From Tomocerus qinae (taxonomy: Eukaryota > Arthropoda > Collembola > Entomobryomorpha > Tomoceridae), in contig CM034546.1 in assembly GCA_020055645.1 (NCBI GenBank), positions 122,843,875-122,907,874 of the forward strand: 64,000 nucleotides of DNA, written 5' to 3'. Positions within the stretch are counted from its first letter, which is position 1, and the number at the start of each line of letters is the position of its first letter. A program made the translations under genes and the position numbers. Below the pieces are notes generated by a model. It saw only the letters and a program-made list of their open reading frames with translations. It had not been told where the DNA came from and made no database searches. Of this stretch, positions 46,209 through 61,900 are shown in pieces.

Positions 46209-46980
46209 TTATTTTAAAAAAATTGCCAAATAAGCTAATTTAAAATTTGATGATAACCGCGATTTATAACCCCTTTCTTCATGTAAACAAAAAGAGCATT
46301 TGTCATTATCAATTTCCGTTTATTCATTGAAAGTGTTATGTTAGTTTATATTGTATTACAGACAATACACACATGTTGTTTGGTCACATTCGCAATAATA
46401 CTTAGTATTGTTTCCAACAATGAGAAATTGAAATAGCCATAATACAATAATTTAATTGTTTAAGTATATTAATAATTTGGATAATAACTTAAGCTGTTAT
46501 TACACATGGTGCGTATAATACATACAATTATTTTAATTGGTAAGGTATTATTATCATAATAATAATATTGATGTATGATAATTAATTGTTAATTTTTGGG
46601 GTATTTTATCGCACATAATATTTATAGAAGATATATTTTAGATTTGCTATAGTATAACAAGTAGTAACACGAATGTATATTAATATTATGACTAGATTGA
46701 CTTATATTATCATAAAACTGTAAAAAATGTATTCTAAATTGGAAATGCTTAAAATAATATTCATGTAAATCTCCATCTGAGACGGGAGAGTCTTTATGAA
46801 TGACATTTTCTTTTAATTTCCCTTCATCATACTCTTTGGTATATTGGCACTGTAATGAAATAACATAATAATTGAGATGACTGAGTAATTAAAATTGTGT
46901 ATAATAATAGAAAGAATAAACTTGGCAGTATGCGTACCATAAATTGTACTACAGAGAGAATATTATGAATTTAGGACTAC
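46209..46980. other. AT-rich spacer and Dscam 3' UTR
   Basis: No gene seen. The part nearest 46980 is presumably the 3' UTR of the minus-strand Dscam-family gene. The rest is very AT-rich. Confidence 0.5.
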
Positions 46981-49900
46981 CTACACAGCAATAGTATAGT
47001 CCCCATGTGGATGATTATGTGGATGCTGATTATGGCCATCAATTCCCTTAGAAATAATATTCGGTTTGGAAGAGACTTTGATGGATGCAGTGACTGGATT
47101 ACCGCCACCTGCACTGCCAGTAGGAGGATAGCGTCTGTGATGATCCATATTGGCATTGTTCCTTCCATGAATTCTAACATTATCACAATCCATTTGATTA
47201 AGCTCCAGTGGGTGATGAGTCAATGTGTATTGTTCCGGTCCATTTAGAACAGCACCGCTTTGGCTGCCGTACATGAAGCTCGTCGTTGACTCATCAGGAA
47301 TACTTCGTCTTCCCAGCCCAAGTCCCACTGACACGGGCACCGGAACTGCGTATCCGGAATTCAGAAGTCTCTGGTTCATCCCGGATCCCGTGTTCCCTCC
47401 GTACATAAACCTATACAAATCAGTAACCAACACACAGTGCTAATCATTTTGAATTTAATTAATGTGGAGACTATAGTCAGTTGCATTTGGGAGATCTGGC
47501 GGAGTTACGCAGCAGATAGTAGTAATTAGAAATCAATTTACCCATACTTAGGTCGATGTGGCCGTGGCAGAGACTTTCTATCTCTGTCACTAACAAGAAG
47601 TGTTTCATCATTGAGGAACATCGTCCCTCCTCCTCCTCGACGACCATTCGTTTTCATCAACTCTCCATCCAGTTCTCTTCCGCCGATTTCCAAACCATCC
47701 GAGTCAGAACCGTAGCTATCGTCGTATTCCTCACTTTCACCAGACTTCCCTCCACTCCCACCGCCATTGCGGTTTCCATTGCTATTAGTACTGCTCCGAG
47801 ACTTCCGTCGTTGTTTCCCTCCACCGTGGTTGTGCAACGTTCCTCCCCGAGGAATCTAAACACAAAAAAAAATCTTTAACAATACAATTCTACTTATTAC
47901 TATCATCAGAGCAGTTTAGGCTATTTTGTCGAGCAACTAAATATTTACATAATCTGTACAAGCATACAAAACCATATCTGTCCGTGTTTCTCCTTTCAAG
48001 AATTATGCCTGTTTTATACTTTTCTTTTTGTGAATTACACTTACAAGAATTTATACGTTTTGTGACGTCATTACAGTTAATAGCAAAAATATGTTTCCAA
48101 TTTGGTTTTCAACGTAGTGACATCATTTTGACGTCACTAAACGTGAAAGTGAAGGGGAAATGAAAAGTATAAAACAGGCATTATCATTATTCCATAAGGA
48201 TTACATTAAATGACCAAAATTGAAAAATCTAAATTATATAGCACTTTTTTCTATGATGTCCCATTAATAAAATACTATTTCAATGTATGCTTACATGATA
48301 TTATATGTTGGTAATTAATGAGGCTGTAAAATTTTAGCTTTCTACGAGTTTTCCTAAATGCTTAAATTTTTGTGTTGTGACATTTTACTTAAGTTCATAA
48401 CAGGCTTTTGTATTTTACGAAAATGATTGATTTTACAAATATAGTTATAAAGCGAAGGTACCATTGAGAATGTTTATTGAACTATAATAGTATGTAAAAA
48501 TGGTATCAGATATAAAACGTTTACTCAGTTAAAGCACCACAGAAGTGCACATGTCATTCATTCAGATTCAGAAAAGAGGAGCGAAGTATAAGACCCAACT
48601 CTTGTGAGATGGTAGCCACTCCACTCTCTACTGAGTCTACTCTCCGTATTAGAAGATAGAAAGAATTATGAAAGTTAAGTAGTAGTATGTATAAGTAGTT
48701 TATTGAACTGAAGTATTTACTTGTCGGATAGGAATGGTCTCTGCATTTGACAGACGTTGAGAAGATGGTGCATGAAGGAATCCTTCAGGAATATTTTCAG
48801 TCAGACACTCTTTCTCCGGTAAATGGAACGTAGCATACGGGTAGATATCCTCTGCACTTTCTAAATAGAAACCCACCCAAAAGATAACAAGATATACAAA
48901 AAAGCTCTCTCTGCTACACATATCTGATTTCCTCCTGCATCCAAAATATTATTGTATACCTAAAACTATTTCGTCTCAAACGAGATTGAAAAGCAATTCT
49001 ATTTCTCTCTTCTAAAGTATAATATAGTAATGGTATACTCGAATAACAAAAGTTCCAATATCAATACGTCCTTTAATTTCAATCTAATTTTTTCATAATT
49101 AAAACTCGTTATTGTATTACAGATATCTAAACAGATACATTTTAAATAACGAGTATATTTTAAACGCTCTTTTTTGGAAAACGTGATATTTTCAAACCCC
49201 AAAAATGATTTTAAATTCAATTTTAAAAATCTGCAGGTAATATCAACCCACCAGGTATATGGTCACAGTCGGCGGAAATGTATTTGGCTCGAATCACAGT
49301 GTAGTCTCTGTCAGTCATCATGTCCACACCTCCCCGACCATTGTCACGTCGAAATGCAAGAGAAGTTGTAGACTCCATCATTCCGGCAGAGTGACCTTCT
49401 GAAACACAATCAAACAAAACTGTTTTCAAAAAAGCGTTCTGAGACACGCATCATAACTTAAATACACGATAAGAATTAGACATTAGACATCATGTAGTGT
49501 TGTTGGTCTACTTAAGATCTATTGAAAACAAAATAAGCTATAAAATTTTATATACTTGTTCCTATTACAAGGAAAATAAATGTTTTAAAAGTACGTATAC
49601 AATGTACTATGCCACATTTGTCTCCACCCCCACAGGAATCAATATTTAACATAGAGATAGCTGCTTAAATGAGTGATTGTATAGTATAAGGAAAGAGGAA
49701 TTTTATTTTGCCTTTTGAAGACATAGTACAATGGCAAGCGTGAGTGCTATTAGATATACGTAATACCATTACAGTAGTAAATGCATTTGTTGCTTTGTCT
49801 TGAGAACTAAATTGAGATGTAATGACATGGAACGGAATCATCAAAAATAAGATTTCACTCATTGTCGCCATCAATAGTAATAGAGATATTTCTACTGTCT

Positions 49901-52900
49901 TCAATCTTTCGCTTACTCAGTACTGAAGTATGTAATATTATATTCCTCAACATCTAAATCTTTCTTTTTTCCATTACACCCAGGACAAATTGGAAGCTCT
50001 ATAAAAGGTTGGAATCAATCTATTGGGTAAATGGAAGGGATGGAGAACTATAATATTGTATTCTAAATACTAAGTACTAGTTTTCCTAGTATATCGTATA
50101 ACATACTATAACAAAATTGACATAATAAGCATCTGTCTTTCTTTTGCTTACAGTAAAATGCGTTTATAAATATAATAACCATGAATAGGTAGGCAGAAGA
50201 GTAACTGGAATTAATATCCGTACATATAATGCTTCCTCGTATGTGTGGGAGTACAAGTGAGTATAAATACAAGTAGAAGATAAGTACTTACTCTTTCTCC
50301 AGCAGAAGAAGACGCTGCAGACACCAGCAATGATGGCCGTGAGGGAGACAATAATCGGAAGGATGATATGCATATCTTGATAAAAAGGGAGATTGTGGGT
50401 TGAGCTGTGGCCACCATCACCAACTCCACCTTGACTGCTGCTGCTACTGGAACTAGAACTGCTGCTGGAGCTGCCACCGTTAAAGTTGCTGGACGTAAGC
50501 CCTAGGGCATCATAATTTATTATTGTCTTATCATATTTCTTCCTTCATGACTAAAATATAATGCTGCCTATTATTCCATACTTGTACCTACTAACCCCCT
50601 ACTACGATACATACGACGCCACTACTCTCGTACTACCCGTCTCACATTACACACTATATAATTTAGTGCTCCCAAACATATGGAAATTCAAAATGTATAC
50701 AACAGAGAAGAATTTTCAATATAATACTTATAAAGATCCCTATATTCCAACTGGACTACTTTGTTTATATTTCGTGGCCTGGTTTGCTTCTTTATTAAAT
50801 GCTGCTGGAAAATATTAATGCTAATAGGTTTACAAGAGTAGATAACAAAATGTTATTTTACTTGAGTATAATGCGTACGGTTGATACACTTATATAGCAT
50901 AGCGACATATTTATTACTTATTATGTCAACTTTTGTGTAGAATTACACAGAGATAGGCAGAAGAGGAAGAATATTTTACATTTGAGGAAGAATATTTTAC
51001 TGAATTCTAAAATGAGGACATACGCAGTATGCTGAGCTCAGTCTGTGCATTGCTTCAAGAAGTGTGTAAATAAAATGCAGGCACAATAGCCCAAAAATGT
51101 GCGATAAAGACATAAGTAGCTAAGCGTTACTTAAAACCTTCGTCAAGTATGTATAAAGTAATACTAAATAATAAAATATGTGAAAGGAGAAAACATGAGC
51201 TGCCCTGGCTCATCTTTCTTTCACTACACATACAGTAATTGTAACGTAGATTATATAAGGAATGAGAGCACAAAGAAAGTTTACTGGAGAAAGTGATGAA
51301 AGCAGATACTCGTTATAATAGTAGATATATAATACAAATATAGAGTAGGCTAGGCAATTAACTGCTGGTTGGGTACCTCCCTTGAAGAGCGAAGTTGATA
51401 TTTCATACTCGGTCGTTGCGCTTCCTGCACTGTTGCTGACTCGTACTCGCACAGTGTAATCCGTTTCGGGTGTCAGCTCATTAATTTGCACCATTTTACT
51501 GTCAGGGGCTCCTCCGTCATTTTTCACTGTGAATAAAATAAGACACAAAGATCACTACAGCATTCTCCTTTAACTCAATTGTTACTAAATTCACAAAGAA
51601 AACAGAAATGAAACCCAAATCATATTTAATCCCTTGAATTCAGTCGTGTGAACTCATCACATTTTAAATTAGGTACATCATTTCATGCAATTGCGTCATA
51701 ACTGCATTATTGTTGAATGTCTATTACATTAACCTTTACAGTGTACACTGTCTAGCTGCAGACCAAACATTTTGACCCAAACCTATGTGTTATTACAGAT
51801 GTTACATTTTCTGAATAGGTTAATAATCAATATGCAATTTAATCATGGAGAATTTTGGTATAAGAAATATTATAGTAAGGGAATAGGGTACTTAGTAGTC
51901 TAGAGTAATTAAAAAGGAGTTGAATAGATACGTAGTGACATAAATTTATTGTAACAATTTCTAATTATAATGATCAATAAAGATGTAGCAAGATTTGTGT
52001 TGAGGCAATGGTAGTGTAGTTAGTAATGGAGTCTAATAACTTATACAATAGACATAGAAGGTAGGTTATAATAATATAATTGGAGTAATCCTTTGTGGTA
52101 GTGTATAGAGTCTTTGTGTTTGAGTAAAGAAAAGGAATGTCGTAGGATGGAATAAATAGACCAGCAGCATAATAAATAGCATAAAGCATATTTCTCATCT
52201 CATGACATTCAGAACGAGGGACGATAAAGAAAAACACAACGAGACTCAGAGGGAGACGGAATGAGAGCCTAAAGGGAGGCTCAGCCGACCCGACCGAGTC
52301 TGCAATCTGCAATAGCCAACTCTTTTTGTTTTGACTCACTCAGTGTGAGAGAAACGAAATGTAAAATGTCTTTTCCCATTATTATTATCTTTCAGAAGGA
52401 AGACAAGCAGAGAGAACTGACGGTAAGTCAAGTTTGTCAAGCGAGTGAAGAAAGGAGAAATGCAGTTCACGAGAAAACAAGGCGCCAGAACAACGACAAA
52501 TACAATCCAATTTTAGAAATCTTTCTCTTCTCTGTGTCACTCTTCTTAAATCTTTCCCTGACTATCCCCATTAAGAGTATCTTGTTAATATATTATGTGT
52601 ACACCATTAAAATCCTACCTATATAAGGAATATATAAGTAGGTACACACATTAATATACAATAGGACCATAAGCCAAAGTAAACTGATTGTCTCTCCTGG
52701 AGCGACTGACTGTTGATTTTGGTTTACTCTATATATACTCCGTTGAACAAAAGGTTCATAAAATAATACAATCTCATACGTTATACATTTTGAGAACCGT
52801 ATTTTCTTGATTTGCTCCTAAATACTATCTATCCTTCTGCAGAGCGTTGATTACATTATTTAGTTCCAGAGCATTGAGTGTAGAATAATACAATTGTAAG

Positions 52901-55900
52901 AAAATATGCTTGTAACAGTAATCCTATAGTAGGGAGGCACAATTCTATAGACAAGGAAGATTGCATTGTGATCCCTCCAGCCTCCTGTCTGTTCTAGCCA
53001 TGTCCTTTTGTCAGTCACAGAGGATAGAAACTGGAGTCCAGCAGGTCGACTCTGATTAGATTGTAACGAAATTTAGGGGTAATGCAACGGGATGGAATCA
53101 CATACGGAACGGAACTGATAATGGAAGGCTAACGATAAGAATGGATGGTGAAAGCAGACTTTCACTTGACGTTTATTTTATCTTTGTTTTCTACTTATTG
53201 TGCTCTGTACTCAACTACGCACCAATACAATCCTGTCGGGAACAAGTAGAAGGATCATATATTATTTCCCTCGCCTCGCTCTCGCCCTTATTTTGCACGG
53301 CTGCTGTGAGATTGCATTAGAGCCGTCTTCGAGACAAGTTAGCCGTCTGCAGTGGGGAATCTTGTAAAGAGTTGAGTGAGGGAGGGATAGGTTTGATTGT
53401 GATGATTGTGAGGACTCACTCACCTAGAATCCAATTACTCCCCGCACCTCGCACTTTGTACTCCACTGCAAAGCTCGTAATGGGACACTCTGAAGAATTC
53501 CACGCAGACAAACTCAGCGTGATCGATGTCGAATTCGATTGAAGAAAGTTTGAGGCTGAGGGCATCTGAGGACGGGTGCCCCGTGTTGTCACTGAAACGA
53601 TGTCACTTGCCGTCCCTGTACCAATCTTGTTGTACCCTGTTAAACAACATATATCAAATTGACATTTCATTTTTCAAAACAACCTCAATTATCACACAAC
53701 TAAGTGACAAGATATCCAAAAAGTTTAATGAGGGGGATTATATATAAATAAAAGTTGGGTCATCGTCCCCGAATTCTTAACTCACACCTTAACCCCATTA
53801 GATTTTGAAAATAATTAATAGTATCCACTTAATAGTCAATAGTCGCACAGCACCACCAAATGGACAAATTTTATTACTACTCTTCTCTTAGACTCTTAGA
53901 CTTCTCTTAGATTATTACTATTACCTGTATATAATATACATCGGTGAAAAAATCATGTTATCCTACAACTTTCACCATGAAAGTTCACCTTAAAAGCTTT
54001 TTCATGCAATCTTTGGCCTTTGCGAGAAAAAATATGTAAATAATTAATTTTATGCAATTGTTATCTATTTAACTACATTTACATAAGTTAGCACAACTTG
54101 ATGTGAGCCCAGTACAGTTGTAAATGTAAATTATGATTAGGAACTGGAATGGGACAGATTTAAATTAGTAATTAATAACAGATTGTAATTTAATAACAGT
54201 AATTTACATCTGTTATTTTAATTACCACAATATTAATTAAATTTACCCAAAGAGCCCAGAGCAGAGTGAATTTATTTTATTGTAATATGCAAATTAGGCG
54301 CTACGTTCAAGCAAACAAGTAACATCAAAATAACTTAACAAACTAAGTAACAAAAATATTTTATAGTGAAAGATCAGGATCAGGACCTATTAAAACCAAA
54401 TAAATCTAAAAAATGTTGTCCTAATATTTAATCGTGTGGTGACGTGTCTCGTTATATGAAAAATGAATAAGCATAACTTTTATGCATATTATTTAGCAGT
54501 AAAATATTAAATACTTTTGTAAATTGCGATTTTTTTTACAGAATACTATCTACCAACCCGTGGCAGATCCCCATGGAAAAATGAAAAAATGAAAAGTGGG
54601 TGGGAAAGCTCGCCAATTGACGTCACTTGGCGAGTGTGTATTTAAATTGAGATCCCCAAGTGGGGGGAATTAGGGATCGGCTGTAGTCATGTAAATTTTC
54701 CACACATTTTCACTTGTTCCGAACCCCCAATAAATCGAATAATCTGCCATTCCTTTTCTATAATATTATATTCTATATTCCTTGCTATCTACCAATGTAT
54801 ATCATTATATCTATAGGTATATTACAATAAACCTACATTTGTATACTTGGCAGCAGGTATTATAGGTACTCTCTTGTGGAAGAAAGGAAGACTAACATAA
54901 TCAATGCAATATTGTGTAGCCAAAAAAGTTAAATAAATGCAGATCGGTAAAATTTTTCTACTAAATCTGTCGTTATAAATCTGTTTCCTCTTTTTAATAT
55001 AATTCAACCGATGACGCGAGGAGACTTTGGAATAATTTTAGTTCTTGTAGTCGAGAAAACAGTTTGCCTAAGAAAAACTTGGATGTAACATATTGCATCG
55101 AAGAAAAATTTTTATCCTTCCGCTCAGTTATTATTACAAAGTTATATAAGAGACATCATTTCTCGTCCACATTTCGCAAACAAACAAAAACTGTAACGGA
55201 ACAATTTGTGCGATTTTTTGTATGAAAATCTTTAGTGAAAGGCAGAGAGAGATAGAGAGGGAGATAAGTAGCTCAAGAGAAAGCTACCTACTTCTAAGTA
55301 AAAGCAATATTTGTGTAAAAGAGACAATCCAAGGTCCGAAGATCTAAGAAATGTCATTCATATTGAGAGAAGAGAGAACAAGTTGAAGAAAGTACACAAT
55401 ATATTGCACTAACTAACTAAAATTGTACAAAAGTATTTGTAACTGGAAGAGAAAAGATTCAAAGGAGAAGAATGAGGTTGTAGTTTGTATAATAATAACA
55501 ATCTGAGTCCAGCAGCAAAAGCCTAGCCAAACCAAAACCTGGAGGAAACACACACTCGACTCGCGGGCGGGGAAGACAAAGACACAAACTTGCCCAACTA
55601 AACCAACCAAGATGAAACTTTTTCTTATGAACTTTCTCCGCTTATCTAGCCCGTACCCTCCCATTCCTCTCCCTGTGCAACTTGTAACCGTATAGTATAT
55701 AAATATGGCGACGGCAGTATTATTATGAAGTTGAAATCCATAGAAATCCCTGGGACAAAGTTAAACTGACTATAGTAGTTCAGCACATACATAAATACTT
55801 AAGCTTTGCCAAAATCATATCATAACTGTCTTGATGCCTTTCCCTTCCTGCCGAGTGAGGAAATCTCTCCAGCCTACCGCACCGAAATACAATAACTTCT

Positions 55901-58900
55901 CATGACGGTTCTACTCTTTGTTTTCACTTTAAATTTCCCTATCCCTTCATTCATTCACAAATAACACCGTCAAATCTACCAACCAGCATCCTATCCACAA
56001 ACCAAAATCTCTATACATGCAGAATGCAGATTACACCGAATTACAATTTCCTAGGAGTATCTGCATTTCCTATGACTAAACTACATCTCTACATACTTTA
56101 CACACTCATTCACCAACAATGTCCCCCATCTCCCATTTTTTACACCTTCGTTTCAGTATTAATCTCCTTACACAACAGATAGCGACATTTCTTGCCTCGT
56201 CGTTAACTACTCTGACTGAAAATCCTATCTAACTTACATAATAACATCCAGGAAAGGAATATTAGATTACTGAACAAGAATTTCTCATTGGTTGATCAAA
56301 AAGAATTCCAAATACTCCTTATATACAATACTGGTCTTGCCAATGCACTAATACGGAGTTGATATTTACTGCTACTGAAATCTAATCGTGTCATAATATT
56401 TATAGTACAGCATAATATTATTACTTGTGTGTATAAGCCATGGTTAGTTGGGCAAATAAGTATCTATTACTATAGTGCATTGTAGTAGAAGAGAGAGTGG
56501 TAGAGAGACTGTAAACTATAGAGGTATGATATTTAGCGGGTGTATTTTACACAAAGTGTAAATACGTATGCCAACAATAATCATTTATTATCTGGTCTTG
56601 GTTATGCACTAAAGTAGAATGAAGGGCGAGTGTTGAAGTAAAAACTGTTGGATGGGTTTGAGTATTTTGCCAAAAGTCATCAGCACTTCCTTTCTTGTCA
56701 CGTCACTCACAAATACTCGAGACAGTCTTGTCCTCTTAACGAGCCCATAAAAACTCGTATACTTCTCTCAACAAAAACAACTCTAGCCCGTTTACAATAA
56801 ACTAAACAAACTACTTGACAAACACTGTTTACAAAAGTTTATTGCGTTGTAGCCGAGATTTTCATTTTTCGAGTGACTTTCTCTCTGCTAGACAATGATG
56901 GGGAAAAATATCTAGGTCTCTTCATATACACTCTGTATTGAACTACTACTTAGGTGTACTATGAAAAGTAGTAGTAGTAGTATTAGTATCATGCATTTGA
57001 AACTTAGTTGTGAGCATGTACGAATGTTTTTATAGTTACGACGATGAGTATGTACAATCCTTTGAACAAGAAGAGAGATAAGTTTTGGATTTCCGTCGTA
57101 GTAGAGTGCTATAGTGTTTTTCTCTGCTATGAATGCATTTATCTGCAGTTTTGCCATTTATAGGTGGTGGCCGTTGCAACTCATTCCTTGTGGTGGCTGT
57201 GCAGAGAGAGAGAGGATGATAATAATAAGGAAGGAGAGCTAGGGAATTATTTATGGTACCCGTCAAGTAGAACTCATAGAGACGACCACACTTGAGCCCC
57301 TCGACTTGATACGTTGACAGCTTTCGACTCAAGCCAAGTTCTTCCCAGTCACCATCTGGACTGATGCGGAAACTTAGGAAGTAGCCGAGGATAGGAGAGC
57401 CACCGTTGTCACCCTGTTTCCACTGCAAACGCACCGATGAGCTGCTCACTTGCGTCTGGTGCAGAAGTGGAGCTGTCGGAGGCACTAAAATAAAACAAAT
57501 AAATTCAATAGGAAAGCATAGAAAACAAACGCACGACAAATAGAAATGCTTACTTAAGTAACAAACTAACACAATCCAGCCGTAACCATATGGGAACCCG
57601 ACTGTCTCTAAGCTCGTTCCAACTAAAAAAACTAATTCTAATTCAGTTTTCAGCGAACGACGACATAAGTAACATATTGTACCATTGTCGGCAGTATTGA
57701 ATTATTCAGTGTAGCAAACAAGGCTTCCTCCAGCCACACACCACATGCAGTCATGAGTGACAAATGTTAAATCAAAAACAGAAAACTAAACCAAACTAAA
57801 CAAATAAATTCTCTCCAACTAGATAGTTTTTCTCTGGAAAATACAAATAAATTGGATTTTCCAAACTTACAAAATAACTTCACATACAAATAACCAAACT
57901 AGGTTGCATTTCCTTTCAAGTCCTACCTTGTACTTGCAGCATGTAGACAATATGATCAGTGCCCATGGGATTCTTAACTGAACAAGAATAATTGCCACTG
58001 TCACTGCGTTGGACATTTTTGATGAACAAAGGGCTGTCTTTGTCTTTGTGCTGGATTTCAATTCGTGAACTGTAAAAAGAAGTCACCAAATCATTAATTA
58101 GTATTTCTAGGTTTAACAAAAACATTACATAACAGTTATTTGTTGTAGCTTTTATGCTACTAGAAACCAATTGAAAATTGTATCCTCCCCTATATACATT
58201 CTAGAGCACTAAGTGGGTTGTGCCTTTTATTTCTTTGCTTACACGTAGTATAACTATGAGATAAAGATTTATAGAGATAAAGTTGGACTGCGAAGCACTT
58301 GGGCATAGTCGGCTATCATAACTGCCTCTTCAATAATAAAGCAAAAATATTTTATTAAGATATCTAATTTCTGGAGAAAGCAAACACGTATTGTAGACCG
58401 GTCTATTGTAGCAGTAATCAGAAGAACTCTAAAGTAATAACCGTCATTTCCTATTTCAGTCTTTTCCAAGCTGCCCCTATCGCCAGCCAGAAGAGATTCA
58501 ATTGAAAGGAGAAGGAAAAGGGGAATGAAGATCGTAAATGGTATATAAAACTTGTCTGCTACTTCCAGCATTGAATCGCCTTATTCCTTTGGCCGGGGTT
58601 CAGGTGCCTTATCGAGTTACATCCAGATCAGTCTAATCTAAGCAGTCTCTTGAGGCTACCGACAAGAAACTTGAAACTCGGAAAATCTCTTCTTTACAAG
58701 AAAATAAGCTAGTACCTCAGTCTTCTGAGAAATACATACTTTTACATTCTCTAAAAGGGACTATACTGCTCTAATCTAATTCCCTTCTCTACTCATTTGT
58801 ACCTACATAAATATCTACTACTGCTTTGCCTCCCTATATAAATAATATTGCTTTTATCCTACCTGCATTTAACAGATCCAATGCTATATCTAAAATATAT

Positions 58901-61900
58901 AGGTATATCATCTACTGAGATAATATTTTACAACGTGGGCATCGCACTTACTTACTATCGTTGGCAAGAAAAGAAATATTATTGAACAGATTTAGATGGT
59001 GATTTAATTTCATACCTTGCAGACTCGCTAATAGTTACTTCTCTCTTTTTCCAAGTGAGAATCGGTTTGGGAGATCCAACAAAGACACAAGCCAAAGATA
59101 CATCCGTCTTAAAGGGGGCCGTCACGACTTCGCCGAAGGAAACCACAGCAGCTTGAACTTTTATTAGAAAACATTATGATTTTGCAAAAAAAAACTCTTT
59201 TCACATTGTAGCAAATTGCAAAACTGTCACTAATGCAATTTCGCCGCCACTTGTAACAGTTTGGTGAATGGGTTTAGTTTTGGAAGACAAAGAATTTCTG
59301 TTATGTATTTTCAATGGCCTATAAACGACTACAACAAAGGTTCCTAAATAGATTGTTGGCGGAGGAGAAGTTCTTGTTATTACTAGGGTATTGGTTTGGT
59401 GATAAATAATTATAAATCATTGTATCAGGCATGGCTGGAATGGGAGGAAGGAAAAGTTTGGGCATTTAATTTATTATTGTTCAGTGAAGTGTTCTGTTCA
59501 AATTACCGGAAGTAGAGGCAGTGAAAGAAACGGAAGGACTCCTCTGACCCTCCCCCACATGAGTTTCGGCACTGACCCAAGCCTCGTAAGCCTCTCGCCT
59601 CTTCAAATCATTCACTTCGTAGCTCCAAGAGCCGGCTGGGAGTGTCCGTTTCACGGTTCGTAGCTCACGACCCGAGCCATGCTCCGCAATGCGAATGTAC
59701 ACATGGTATTTGACAATACGTCCATTTGGCTTCTTGGGCCGCTGCCAGCTGACAATGACGGATTCCTGGGAAGATACCGACGCTTTGATAGCACCCGGTG
59801 CTTCAGGAACTGCAAAAATGTTACAAGAAATCACCAGTCAACGAGAAATCAAAGAAAAACTCAAGCATCACATATTACTACTACAAAGAAGACTGCCGAA
59901 TGAATTATGACCAACTTAACTTTCCCGCCTCTTCTAACGGTTTTCTACTACTAACTGTCCTGTAGTTAAGATATTTATACTCTTTCGACTTTACGCTTTA
60001 CGTTGCAAAGCAGTACGAAAGAGTTAAGAGGCTCAGGTCCAAAAACTGTCTCCGGAGGAGCAAATTCTGTCTCCACCAGGCTTATATATTTTCACACTAC
60101 AATCAGCAGCGCCACAGCATAGGGTTACAAAACGACAAGGGAAACCGCCTCGTCAAAGAGACGGATAGTTAGACACTGCGGCGGGGAAGCCTACAAACAT
60201 TCGGCTAAGTGTTTTATTGTTTTTCCCAAAAATAAGGTACCTTGCTTTGCGGTTAGTTTTAAATATCAGTCAGTGAACCCCTAGACTATATCTGAGAGTG
60301 CGAGAATCAAATACATTATCACACTGTCCATTTATTACCATAAAACGGACTAAATGAAATTCTTGAGAAGAAAGTTGGACTCTTAAAACAGTAAAGACTA
60401 TCTATATAGACTATTATTATTATAAATTGGAAATTGATAATAACCTGATTCTTGGGTTCTGCAGAAAATGGGAATGCTCAGTGCTCCGTCTCCCACACTT
60501 GTTCCAGCTGACACTTGGACACTGTAAAAACCATTAAACCCATTTCATCACTAATATCCAACGAATGGGATTAGAAAAAGTCAATGGCTAACAATTTGGG
60601 AAGTCTTGGTAAATATTTTTGTTGGCATTGAGCATGGAGGTTGTTGTTGTTGGTAGTAAAAAGAAAATATTGTGTATCGCATTAGACGGGGTGTTTCCGC
60701 TATGTTATTTTATGTTTTGTTAGGCTCGCTTAGTAATGTAGTTTCCTATTTACGTATGCATTGACTTTTTACTTGACTAGTTCACTTACTTACTTACCTA
60801 AAGTTAGTGTGCGGTGAAAGGCCGTGGAGAACGGTCGTTAGAGTCGTAACTCTGGACTCGAGCTCGGAGGGAGAGCCTGGAGAACCCGCTCCGCCGACGC
60901 CGCCGATGTCTTCATATTACATACACGGAACGTTACGTTATTTTACATTACATTACAAAGAGCCATTACATTTCTCAACAATCAGATATGCTAGGGGATA
61001 CCGTGAAAACTTTTCTCGTTAAAAAGTAAACACGGTTTATTCTATTCCAGTCTATTCTATCCCATCCTCCACTTCACTAACTTCATCCCACCTTTCCATC
61101 TCTAATGCACTTCCATATTTATTCTTCCTCCATCACCCGTTCTCTCTCTACCCGTCTAAAACTGCTGCTACTACTACCAGTGGGTCCCTACCCAAGGTCC
61201 CTCACTTATAACTGTTTGTACGACTTGGTTTACTTTCTTTACACGTTCACTTTGTTTGTTATCTCACCAGGGGAAAGCAAAAGTTTCCCTTCAGCTGCAT
61301 TCAACTGCAAAAATCATACAATGCTGAATGAACTAACGGAAAATGACTACTGAAAAAAGTGACAAAACTGTTTTAATCTGTCTCTCCTTACGTAGCAACC
61401 TCTTAAAGTAGATACCTACTCTATTTTTTGACATTTTTATCACTTTTCCACCAGAGTCGACACTCTGGTCTTCGTTATCTTTTAAACATACATAAGTACT
61501 ATATACTTGAATATAAGTTAGGTTTACCTATCTAGGAAAGGTACTACCGGTTTACCTTTCTCATATATACAGATATATTTACCTTAACGAGACTTTCACG
61601 ATAAAAATACAGATTAGGACAAAAACTGTAACTCGGGGTCAAATTTCACTACAAAATACCATTGAGCAATGTAAAATGAAACTCAACTGTAATAGACGTC
61701 ACTATTTTCAGGATCAGGTGACAATTCGAGAAGGACTCTATAAGCAATGATGAGCCCGTGAACATGTTTTTTAGGCGGAGGCTGCCAAGTGATTGTTAAA
61801 CTGTGAGCTGTCAACGCAGAGCACTGCACTTCCAACGGTGGAGCACTGGGAACTTGTTGCGTCAATTTAAATGCACATGCAAGAGAAAGGAAAATGATCA

